A program made the translations under genes and the position numbers. The notes under the pieces are model-generated. The model did not search any database. It saw nothing but the letters and a program-made list of their open reading frames with translations, and had not been told where the DNA came from. Shown here piece by piece: positions 22,391-32,227 of a stretch of 64,000 nucleotides of DNA (positions are counted from its first letter, which is position 1; each line of letters begins with the position of its first letter). The stretch covers positions 2,489,001 through 2,553,000 of the forward strand of contig NC_134029.1 in assembly GCF_964204645.1 (NCBI RefSeq), read 5' to 3'. The stretch comes from Tubulanus polymorphus (Eukaryota > Nemertea > Palaeonemertea > Tubulaniformes > Tubulanidae).

Positions 22391-22889
22391 CACTGAAGCG
22401 TCGAGTCTGAAACTATAGAGCGAAACTTTGACACGACGGTCAACAACACAATATAAATCCGAAGTCACCCTCACAGTGAAATTTTCTGAGGAACTGAGGA
22501 GGCTAAATGAGTTATCAACACACTGAGTAAATGGGTAAAGGATAACTGAAATACAGTTAACCAGTCGAGATCTATCAAAGATCGTATCTTATTGTAGACA
22601 CTTCCTTTATGAACAGTACGTATTATTTACCTGTCATCCAAACCGGTAATTGACTTTAACCGTCCTGTGCTGCCCCTAAATATAACGTTGGCGGTAAATC
22701 TGTGAACTAGCAATAGCTAGCCATACTGCTACTGTGGCACGCGAGTAATGAGTTAGTTCACTGATCTACCGCTAACGTTATATATAGGGGCAGCACTTCA
22801 CGGTTGAACTCTGAGATACCAACTCTGGCATGCGAGTAATAAATGTTAAATTAAACTTTATTATACAAAGTGTAGATAATGTGAGGATA
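22391..22889. promoter_or_regulatory. Bidirectional promoter, ELMOD2 / POLR3K, containing a foldback element
   Basis: Start codons of the two genes diverge across 499 bp. The middle third is occupied by an inverted-repeat element (22656-22808), so the promoter of one or both genes has been interrupted or supplied by a transposon. Role inferred from position only. Confidence 0.5.
22656..22808. mobile_element. MITE with long terminal inverted repeats
   Basis: The left arm starts TTAACCGTCCTGTGCTGCCC and continues to CTGTGAACTA (about 22656-22709); the right arm (about 22751-22808) is its imperfect complement ending GGGGCAGCAC then ACGGTTGAA. The centre holds 'CTACTGTGGCACGCGAGTAA', shared with 17577-17770 and ~56276. 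No coding capacity; likely a non-autonomous DNA transposon. Confidence 0.8.
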
Positions 22890-23563
22890 ATGTTGACTTT
22901 TTGCCCGTGTTGTGCTAATGTACTGATTGTTGAAGAAGGTCCTAAATGTTACAGATTTTCCTGTAATACATGTCCATACATTCATAATATACAGAGAAAG
23001 GTAAGCACTACTGGCCATTATTGTGGTGGCCAAAATGGCAAAAATCAGAGGGAGAGGGGGCCAGGGGGTCTGTCTGTCTCAAACTGTTCCGCCTCTTCTC
23101 AGAAAAGGGTGATCGCTGGATTATAGCATATTTCTACCACTCACAAGAAATTCAGTACAATCCTCTAAATAACTAATTTACCAATCATTAGTGTTTCTAC
23201 TAAGGGACCACCAACCAACCAATCCACCAACCATTAATTATGAAATGATGACCGTGTTAACGTTCTTTTAGATTGCGAATCGGAAATATCCTAAATTGAA
23301 AGAAGTAGATGATGTGTTAGGTGGTGCAGCTGCCTGGGAGAATGTCGACTCAACGGAAGGTACACCTAACAATCCCTCATTTAAACATTTGATTTGTCGG
23401 TCACGTCTCTAATGTGTATTTATATATTTCTGCAGAAACTTGTCCTCGCTGCAGTCACCCGAGAGCGTTCTTCATGCAGATTCAAACACGGTCGGCTGAT
23501 GAACCGATGACAACGTTTTATAAGTGTTGTTCTCAGTCGTGTGGACACAGGTGGAGAGAATAG
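22890..23563 (+). CDS. POLR3K: DNA-directed RNA polymerase III subunit RPC10 (C11)
   Basis: Three exons: 22890-23000, 23272-23359 and 23436-23563, giving exactly 108 residues, the same as the human protein. The N-terminal zinc ribbon uses Cys5, Cys7/8, Cys25 and Cys28 (CPCC…FSCNTC). The linker 'NRKYPKLKEVDDVLGGAAAW' is nearly invariant in animals. The C-terminal TFIIS-like ribbon has CPRC…CC…CGHRW and the 'RSADEPMTTF' loop whose Asp-Glu pair acts in RNA cleavage. The subunit is needed for termination, reinitiation and backtracked RNA cleavage by Pol III. AATAAA lies at 23612-23617, tail to tail with TAF1C. Confidence 0.98.
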
Positions 23564-23822
23564 AAACAATGACAGAATCAGAAATATCTATGTAAATGAA
23601 ATATATTTGTAAATAAACTTTTTTTTATCAAATATGTCAGTGATTTTTCCATTTACTTATTCACTTCTTTAAATCAATTACTGGGATCAATTAGGATGTA
23701 AAATGGGGGAAACCCACAATTACGCAGTAAAATTTGTCAAAATCCTCTATTCCTTTCATATACTTTAATTTACATTCAACTGATCTGGATTTAGCAAAGT
23801 CTAATGTACGAGGGTCTATGGA

Positions 23823-26378
23823 TTAAAAACCATCCAAAAGTGGTTTTCGTTTTTTCGGTTTCTGCTGCTGCGGGGTTGATGAGAAGAAATGAGTATTTGC
23901 CGACTGCGAATTCGTGGCTAGGTTTAAATCGGGCTGCGACGTGAACCAACCGTTAGAATTCATCTGAGATGATTGAAACATTTGTTTATCCAAATCATCG
24001 AAGATATTCTCATTCAGGTAATCGTCGTCAGCACCGCCGCCCGAGTCTAGCTGCGTCGAAAATAAATCCATCGATGAATCGAAAGTTTCCGCTTGAGTTT
24101 CTATATTTTCGGTATCCGTTTGATTCACCTGAATCTCTTCGGATTCATCCGCGGAGACGGCGTTTGAAATTAACCGATCATCGTTAGGTTTCTGCGGCGT
24201 TCCATCTAGCGTTTCGTCTTTGTCGACGTCGTATACGATTTCCTCTTCGTTCCACAAACGGATTAGTATTTTATTTTTCTCCGTATCGTCGGACGGGTCG
24301 TCAGTGCCGATCGCCCGATTCAGTTCGTGTTCTCCATCATCGAGACAATAATCGACGACTTTTCGACGAAACCTGTCCGGATGAGAGTCGACGTCCATCG
24401 AAACGTCTAACCCGCAATGACGACACAGCGAATCGGAGAACACATTCGTAGAATGGATTAAGTTGTCTACATTTTGCGGATTACAGCGCGGGCAGGCTAC
24501 GTGCGCCACCTGCCGACCTATGATTCTAAAAAAAGAATCGGAACCATCGACTTCGGGGAACTTTAAATCATCGGCAGTCGTTCGTTTATTCCTAAACTGC
24601 TGATGCACGCGTTGCAACCAGTCGCGACAGTATTCTGCACTCGTTTGATCGAGCGACACGGCCGCTGACCGGTCACCGATATCCATCTCTTTCGCGACTA
24701 AATCGACATTCTGATAAAATAGGTCGCCGAAACAACTCATCTGAATGACGGTGACCGAACGACTGTCACATCGTCGCTTGAAGCCGCAGATACCGAGCAG
24801 TGACGCATCGCGCACGCGTTTCTCAACGTTTTCTTTTTCAACTCCGTGAGGAATCAGTGAATCGTCGTGGGTAAACCGATTCATCGGAGAAACGCGCCAG
24901 CCGACTTTATCCGCGCGAGGGGTTTCACTCGTCGAGATCGGGTAGCACATACACTCGTCATTCAACCAGGAACTAGCGAGTAGCAGGTCTGGAAGAGCTG
25001 GATCGGGAACAATGTCTCTGATTATATCGGTATACTGCACCGGACAGCGTAGAGGTTGTTTCCAATGCAGCGCGGGATGTTTAGGAAAACGCTCGTCGAT
25101 CAAACTCATAGTGAAATCCGTATTTACGAGGTGATAAAACGGATTCGACGGCAGTGAATGAATCGAAACGATTCGTTCGTAATTCAATAGTAAATCGTTC
25201 GGTAAAATAAACAGATCGATTCCGCGTTGATTTGTGATTCTCTGATCCATCAAAACGACGTTTGTCTGATCAGCTATGCAGTAACACCGAGGGTGAGCCG
25301 TGTAGTGAACCTGTGTCCAATCCTCGCAACACGTGAATCTCGATTCGAACAAATCGCACACTTGATTCACGCGACCGTCACGACCCCACGTGAAAACCTG
25401 ACGCTTGTCGCTCGTTAAGACAGCTTCACCCGCGATGTGAGGACTTAACGCTATCGAACTGATTGAACCGGTGTTCAACACGTGTTCACGCACGAGTTCA
25501 ATTTTCATATGTTCGTCGCACGCATAAATAGAACACGATTTGTCACCCTTAGCGACGATAAGATCGTCAAATTGAACGCAACAATGCTGCAGCCCGGTGA
25601 CTGATTCCCCATAACGCACTTTATCAACATCGATCAATCTAATCGGCTCGCTCTCACCTTCTCTCGACGATGATAACTTTTTAACCAATATCTGGCTTAG
25701 ATTTTTACCCGAACTGTAAATTAAATAATCGTCATCATCGCGGGTGAATTGATTCAAACAACCCCCGGTATAACGATGGTTTACCGACGGTATATACGGA
25801 TCCGTAAACAGCTCTTTCGACCTCGCGAGAAACTTTACGTACGACGGAACCTGCGTTAAAACCGCGCCTACATCTATCGATCCATTTGAATCTTTAAATT
25901 CCCGTAAATGTCGAACCCATTTTTCCATGATTTCTATTTTCGGCGTGGCTTGTCGATTACTGGTATTTCCTAACTTTCTAAACAGAGATCTGTAGCAATT
26001 TGTCAGATTTTCGCGCTTGTTTTCGATTTCTCCGCTATAAACGTCGAATAATGGGAAATTCACAGAGTTCGGCTCAGTAAGAGGAAGACTCGGTTTACGA
26101 CCTCTAAATGTACAATTTACTGACGGATACTGAGGATACCATTTCACTAAGCAACCATCGTCACCTTCATTGTCATTATCATTCTCATTTACAGTAACTG
26201 ATACCGATGAGAAACCCTTCGAGCCGTAATCGTAGAAACACATTCTGTGTTCTGTACTAGTAGTTGTTCTATGTGATGGTTCGAATCCCCTCAATCCGGT
26301 CGGGGGATTTCTTGATGCGAGCGGACGCGGATAGTGATATTCTGGAAATTCGTTTGAGTTTACCCTGTTTTCTTCCAT
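23823..26378 (-). CDS. TAF1C: TATA-box-binding protein-associated factor, RNA polymerase I subunit C
   Basis: One uninterrupted minus-strand frame of 851 residues, close to mammalian TAF1C (~870). Family hallmarks are the propeller-like middle region with 'SISSIALSPHIAGEAVL', 'WGRDGRVNQVCDLF', 'WTQVHYTAHPRCYCIADQTN' and 'DERFPKHPALHWK', and a short conserved basic C-terminus (KPKKRKPLLDGF). TAF1C is part of SL1/TIF-IB, which places RNA polymerase I on the rRNA gene promoter. Around residues 629-655 there is a CPRC…CRHC pair that could bind zinc; I do not recall this in the mammalian protein. The region ~700-800 is acidic and low complexity. It has no introns, unlike the vertebrate gene. The start is 235 bp from AAGAB on the other strand. 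Confidence 0.88.
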   Translation of the reverse strand: MEENRVNSNEFPEYHYPRPLASRNPPTGLRGFEPSHRTTTSTEHRMCFYDYGSKGFSSVSVTVNENDNDNEGDDGCLVKWYPQYPSVNCTFRGRKPSLPLTEPNSVNFPLFDVYSGEIENKRENLTNCYRSLFRKLGNTSNRQATPKIEIMEKWVRHLREFKDSNGSIDVGAVLTQVPSYVKFLARSKELFTDPYIPSVNHRYTGGCLNQFTRDDDDYLIYSSGKNLSQILVKKLSSSREGESEPIRLIDVDKVRYGESVTGLQHCCVQFDDLIVAKGDKSCSIYACDEHMKIELVREHVLNTGSISSIALSPHIAGEAVLTSDKRQVFTWGRDGRVNQVCDLFESRFTCCEDWTQVHYTAHPRCYCIADQTNVVLMDQRITNQRGIDLFILPNDLLLNYERIVSIHSLPSNPFYHLVNTDFTMSLIDERFPKHPALHWKQPLRCPVQYTDIIRDIVPDPALPDLLLASSWLNDECMCYPISTSETPRADKVGWRVSPMNRFTHDDSLIPHGVEKENVEKRVRDASLLGICGFKRRCDSRSVTVIQMSCFGDLFYQNVDLVAKEMDIGDRSAAVSLDQTSAEYCRDWLQRVHQQFRNKRTTADDLKFPEVDGSDSFFRIIGRQVAHVACPRCNPQNVDNLIHSTNVFSDSLCRHCGLDVSMDVDSHPDRFRRKVVDYCLDDGEHELNRAIGTDDPSDDTEKNKILIRLWNEEEIVYDVDKDETLDGTPQKPNDDRLISNAVSADESEEIQVNQTDTENIETQAETFDSSMDLFSTQLDSGGGADDDYLNENIFDDLDKQMFQSSQMNSNGWFTSQPDLNLATNSQSANTHFFSSTPQQQKPKKRKPLLDGF

Positions 26379-26613
26379 TCTGTTCTGTTTGCTTCGTTCG
26401 GATCAAACTCAAAGTTCCTACTTACAGTATAGAATAAAGCCAGTGAAATCAATCAATCAATATCAATAATTCTTCATCAATCAGTTCATGTGTAAGCGGG
26501 AGAGAATCAATCCCTGGCAAGCGATGTCTCCACAGGTCCTTTTAAGTCACTTTTTAAGATGCTTTTAAGTCGGCCACTTGACGGTTTTGGTCGGTAATTA
26601 GAACTACCGCAAA
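26379..26613. promoter_or_regulatory. Bidirectional promoter, TAF1C / AAGAB
   Basis: The two ATGs diverge with only 235 bp between them. AAGAB begins at AAAATGGCGGCGCCC, again an ATGGCGGC context as at MRPS27. No TATA box stands out. Inferred from gene arrangement. Confidence 0.6.
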
Positions 26614-28599
26614 ATGGCGGCGCCCAGTGTTTTGCTGGGAAGCTGTTTTGAGTTTGATTTAAAGAATTTGGTTCGAGGTAAGACTTTAATCGGGTTTTTC
26701 AGTGTAATCGAGTGTGAACGCCAGCACATTCAGTTCGGAAATGAGTTAGATATTTTGCATCTATCGTTGAATCGGTGAAAAACAGTCAAAAAGTAGTCAA
26801 AATATCGCGGTATTTATTTACTTCCGGGTTTTGACGTACCATTTTGATGTACCATTTTTTTTACTTAGGCTATCATAATCGTGAAACCTTTTGACTGTTG
26901 ATTTTTTTCTTTTAAGAAATATTGGATTCTGAAGAATTACCTGCATTTACTTCGCCCCTGCCTGAGATTAGTGCCTATAATTGGGCTGTAGACACCAAGT
27001 ATTACACAGCTGATGTAAATCTATGTATAGCAGCATCAAGAACTATTGGAACTGAAGAATTTGCAGACAGTGTTCAGGCTATTATACTTGTATTTGATAG
27101 TAAAGATGTAAGTATTTTGATCGTGTACAATGAAATGCTCTATCATCCGGGAAAACTCAGGTAATTTAGGAATATAGATCACAAGAGGATGAAAGATTGA
27201 TACTTGCTCAAGGGCAGGATTTTTATGTAATCAACAAGTTGTGTCGATGTTGTTAAAGTTTTGCATCAATAAAATCATTTCAGGAAGATTCGTTCAAACT
27301 TCTGCAGTCATGGATTCCATTCGTTGATCTATTTAAGCCAGCTGTGCAGTTACTAGTCTGTCAAAGATCGACACAAATTGATGGTTAGTTTCCACACTCT
27401 GAGCCTTAACTCTTGAATCATAATCAAATTCGTTATTACTGCTATTGACTTATTTGTAGCTGTTCCGAGGGCTAAAGTTTTCAACTGGTGTTTAGACCAT
27501 GATTTCGAACTGATCGAATTAGATCCAGAAGAGGAAAGCGAAGATGAAGAAGAAGATGGTAATTTCCTCATCTGATTGACGATCGTTGTAATTGAGTTGT
27601 ATTCATTTCTATTGTTTGTTTCTCCATATTTCAGAAGCGTTTAAAGATGTTATTGGTGTAAAACGAATTGTACAAGCACTGCATTCTCATCCCTGGCCAA
27701 ATCTTACTATGAAAGGTACAATATTAACAATTACTGTAAAATCTGCTTGTTACTCAAAACTAGGTACATGTTAACATATCTAGGTTCTAATAAGGATCCC
27801 TTATTCCTTGTGATCAAGACCAGTCAATATGTTCTCTTCAATGGGAAACTTTGTATTATTGCATTATTTTTTGCAACTCAAACATCATGATCCTGGTTTC
27901 CATAGTCAGCTAGCATTGTCAGTTGAATTTGTCAGTTCCACACATTTTATACATTTCAATTTTAGAACAACAACCATTCCATAAACAAGCCCTGATAAAT
28001 GGTCTCATGTCACAGAATGAAATTGCTGCTGGAAATGATGAAATCATAGAAACCTCTCCCGAGCAGGATTCTTCAAACCTACCAGTAGCTGCTGCTACTG
28101 GACAGAATAAGAACAATATTCTAGACGAGCAAATCGGTAAACAATTAAAAGAACAACATTTTCATTCGTGGCCCTGAATTTGATTGAAAAGATTATGGAT
28201 GTTGTTTTAATGATAATGATATCTATTTCAGATGCTTTACTAAAGGAAGATCTGAAAGCATTCGAATCGATTACGGATGAAGATGAAGATTCCTTCGAGA
28301 AATTATTCGAGAAAATGAGTTTAATGAAAGGTATTGAATGATTTGAAATTGTAATTCATTGATTACAACAGTTTTAACATTCAACCATTCATTCTATTTT
28401 TAGAGAAAACGGATAAACTGGATCCTGAAGCTCGGAAACTTTACGCTGAAAAGGTATTGAAGTAATAAATCGTCAATTAACTAAATATCCAATGTATATT
28501 CACTGTGATCTCTTCTGTGGACAGGTTGCTATTAGTTTTTGGAAGGCTATTGGTGGCGATGACAGTGAAATAGAAGGTTTAGATGATGAAAGTGATTGA
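26614..28599 (+). CDS. AAGAB: Alpha- and gamma-adaptin-binding protein p34
   Basis: Nine coding exons: 26614-26677, 26917-27107, 27284-27383, 27460-27558, 27635-27715, 27966-28136, 28232-28330, 28404-28453 and 28525-28599; phases agree and give 309 residues (human 315). The N-terminal half resembles the Rab-like pseudoGTPase fold (LLGSCFEFD, then 'SVQAIILVFDSKD', 'LLVCQRS', 'WCLDHDFELIELDPE'), followed by 'GVKRIVQALHSHPWPNLTMK'. The C-terminus has 'FEKLFEKMSLMKE' and the hallmark 'FWKAIGGDDSEIEGL'. AAGAB is a cytosolic chaperone for assembly of AP-1 and AP-2 clathrin adaptor complexes. The acidic stretch at ~150 lies at an exon end. Confidence 0.95.
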
Positions 28600-29130
28600 A
28601 GACACTAGTTTTAGTTTATGTAATATAGTGTGCAACATGTATGGTTCATGTATTTATAAATAATGTAGCTGTATTATTTTATTGTAAATACTCTAAGTCG
28701 TAAACAATGCTTTGTTTATTTGTAAAAAATAATAATAATGGCAATACTCTAACTGTACAAAAGTGTATTTATTCGATTGGTTAACTACCTCGCTGCAGAA
28801 CATCATCAACTGAGTTGAGAATCTGGGACAATTCGAGAGTGTTTCATACGAAGAAGTCAACAACAGAATTTCTCTTTCGGAGGGAGACTTGAACAAAATT
28901 TATTAATACTGATTGAGCAACCTTTGCTGTTTTCATTACAAACCCTTCCATCAAATTACAAACTTGATTTGATTGCAAACTCCTGTTCATGAGATTATTC
29001 TCTTCATGTATAAATGCATAATAATATGAGACATTCCTCAGATCAGAGGAATCCGCAGCTCAAGAGGAATCATCAACTCTTTAGGAGCAACATTTTAAAC
29101 GTAAGATATGAATCGTTATAGAATAATTAT
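28600..29130. other. AAGAB 3' UTR and intergenic, no other gene seen
   Basis: AT-rich sequence after the AAGAB stop. No consensus AATAAA is obvious close by; TTTATTGTAAATA near 28678 may mark the end. The small minus-strand ORF at 28693-28896 has no recognisable feature. Confidence 0.5.
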
Positions 29131-30019
29131 TGCGGTGGAACCTAGTTATAATGAACTCAGTTATTAAGGCGAAAACAATATGACCGAAATGATTTAATTC
29201 CGTCAGTTCATGAAGTATATTCTATTGAGGTTCCATGGTTAACGAAAAACGCTTTCTGGTCATTGCACTTTTTTAATGATTTATGTACGAACTAAAACTA
29301 AAATCTAATTACTAGCGCTATATGAAATTCTACTCGATCTACTACTGGTAGATAGCACTACAAAAGAAATACAAAATCTAACTCATATACAACAAATAAA
29401 CACTTGCAATTGACAAATTTTGCTTCCATCTTGTCAAAAAAGCAAATTTCCAATGAGACAAACAAATACAAGACAATTCCAGAGGAACCTTGTTTTAACG
29501 ACCTCAGATATTACGATTTATCAGATAATACACAACCAAGAATTTTATCCCAAATAATTTTAATACAGTAGACTCCACTTAAACCCGTACAGTTGGGACT
29601 TTCAACCAAATTAGGTGGTTAAGTCCTTCAATCATTAAACTTGACACTTCATGTTTCTCTTAAATTCCACAACACTTTCCTTTAGGTTGACGCGTGATGC
29701 ACTAGCGTCATGAAAACTATGGCCAATTTAGATCATGAGCGCGCAGTAGAAGTAACATAGAGCCTTAACATTATTGTTTACCAGTTTACATGCTGAATGA
29801 AAGGAAATGATGTCAAAATTTTACCAGATAAGGTTGATTACCGATGAGTAATACCGGACTAGGCGATATCTATGAATTGAAAAACGATAGCAAACGGAAG
29901 TTTTATTTTCATTTCACTGAATTAAAGGGGTTTACGCGGAGTCTACTGTCATTTCATACTGGATACAACAAACAGATTTTCTGGTCCCCTGAGGTTTGTT
30001 GTAACGAGGTTCCACTGTA
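29131..30019. mobile_element. Tigger/pogo-like non-autonomous DNA transposon
   Basis: The left end reads CGGTGGAACCTAGTTATAAT (29133) and the right end GTTGTAACGAGGTTCCACTG (ending ~30018), whose complement is CAGTGGAACCTCGTTACAAC. These are inverted and match the general form of Tigger/pogo terminal repeats. Subterminal 'TTTCTGGTC' phrases occur near both ends. There is no transposase frame inside. A second smaller element is nested within. It lies directly downstream of the Tudor-knuckle gene's polyadenylation signal. Confidence 0.75.
29566..29948. mobile_element. Nested short pogo-like element
   Basis: Ends are CAGTAGACTCCACTTAAACC (29566) and GGTTTACGCGGAGTCTACTG (ending 29948), inverted copies of each other. 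The left flank is TA, as expected for the Tc1/mariner-pogo superfamily; the right flank is TC, so the target duplication is not intact. It is inserted inside the larger element at 29131-30019. No coding content. Confidence 0.75.
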
Positions 30020-30128
30020 GATTGATTGATAACTACAGAAAACATACAACAAAGGAATATGTAAATAATGAAGTAATGAAGATTACGCAATAAATGCCTG
30101 ATTTATTCTTAAAATCAGTGACCGATAT

Positions 30129-32196
30129 TTACTCGGTAACGCGATCTGGATTCATTTGTTTTTGCGGACAGTTTCGTGAAATGTGCCCCAAATTATGGCA
30201 GTTGTAACATCGTACAGCACCCGAATTGTTGTACGGTGGTTTATTATTTTGAGTGTGATGAGAGGGTCGATTAGCGTAACACCTCGCCGTAGTGTGACCG
30301 GCTATCTTACAATTCTGACAATACAGCGGTGTTTTACAAGCTCTATCCGAGTGACCGACCAAGTTACAATATCTGCACGGCTTTGTGCGACAATCGGTGA
30401 TCACGTGACCCGACATTCGACAGTAAGCGCAATACGGACGATTCTCGACGAACCCCGGATATTTCGGACAACAGAACTTTGTGTGATCGCTTCCCCCACA
30501 CATCGTACAGCCTCTGGATTCAACCAGGTTATCACCGCTGAAAACGAAACCGGATCATGGCGGATTAACGAATGTATACTCAGTGACTAAGACAATGATT
30601 AATCCTATAGCAATGATATTTCAAAGTTAATTTATCTGACTATTTCAATATTAGAAATATTCATTGAAACCCCTTGTATAATTCATATTAATGGTTTTGT
30701 AAGCATAAAACAAAATCTTGTATGAATCTCGGATTACATTTTAAATTATTTGAGATATCTAAGATATGATATATTTTCTGAGAGCTCACCTCGCAGCAGC
30801 AGTGAACGTGTCTTTAATTACAGTTGAATCTACAGCAGTATTTGAAGTACGACTCGGCCAACCTGATTTCATCGCATTCCCTATATCTAAATAGATAAAC
30901 TCAGATTACCCGGTAATCATCTAATATTGCAGTTTATTCCAATCGAATGATAAAAACGTTTTAACTGTTTACCAGGCACAGACTGCTCTTCATCCCAAAC
31001 TGGTTCAGGTGATGTAACCACTGTGTGTTGTAATTCTGATGCTATATTTTCACTTGATCTCGTATGTTTCAGTCGGTTTTTCTGGTTTCTCTTTTTCCTA
31101 CCTGAACGTTTTTTCCCACCAGAATCAATAGAATCTACTGGTGATGGGGTAGAGCGTTGAGGTTCAGTAGATGCTGGTCTGTGGGGGTCAGTAGATGCTG
31201 GTCTGTGAGGATCAGTAGATGCTGGTCTGTGAGGTTCAGTAGATGCTGGTCTGTGGGGATCAGTAGATGCTGGTCTGTGGGGATCAGTAGATGCTGGTCT
31301 GTGAGGATCAGTAGATGCTGGTCTGTGGGGATCAGTAGATGCTGGTCTGTGAGGATCAGTAAATGCTGGTCTGTGAGGATCAGTAGATGCTGGTCTGTGA
31401 GGATCAGTGTGAGCTGCTACTGCCGTTGGCTGATGTAATTCTGTCTCCCAGTTCTCTCTGTTTTCAGATTGATATAAACGATTTGAATTCCACGAATCTC
31501 TCTGGTGACCTTGACTGGAAGATGCTGGTTGCCATGATGATCCACTATCACTGTAATGATGTCGATTGTAACCTGTCGGTTGCCATGATGATCCTCTATC
31601 ACTATTGTGATGACTGGAAGCTGCTGGATGCCATGATGATCCATTATCGCCATGGTGATGTTGGTTGCGCGATACCGGTTGCCTCGACGAACCTGTATCG
31701 CCATGGTGATATTGATTATAAGATGCAGGCTGCCATGACGACCTACTATCTCTCTGATATCTGGTTTCATTGAAGTCATGCGACTGGTATGTGGTCGTAT
31801 CCCATGAGCCTCCATTATCAATATGATGCGTTTGCCCTTGACCCCAGTAAGCCTCATTCTGGTGATTGAAGGACTGTCTGCCGGGTTCCTCAATGAGAGC
31901 TGGTGGTGGTGATGGTACAACATCAGTACGTCTAGTTTCAGAGATGTTGCCGGTGCTGGTAGCAGCTGGGTTCACTGCAGATGCAATTGGAGGTGGTGGT
32001 CGGAGAACATCAATAAACGGCGGTGTCCAGGGAACATCAGCTGAATGTGGAATAAACGCACCACTGAAATCTGTAAAGAAGTTTTTATAGTTGAACAATT
32101 TGTCAAATTTCAAAAAGTTGCAAATCATTGACGCAATACGTACTAGGAAACGACTGCATCTGATAAAACTGATATGGATTTACTGGTGCTCCGCCA

Positions 32197-32227
<31 letters not shown>

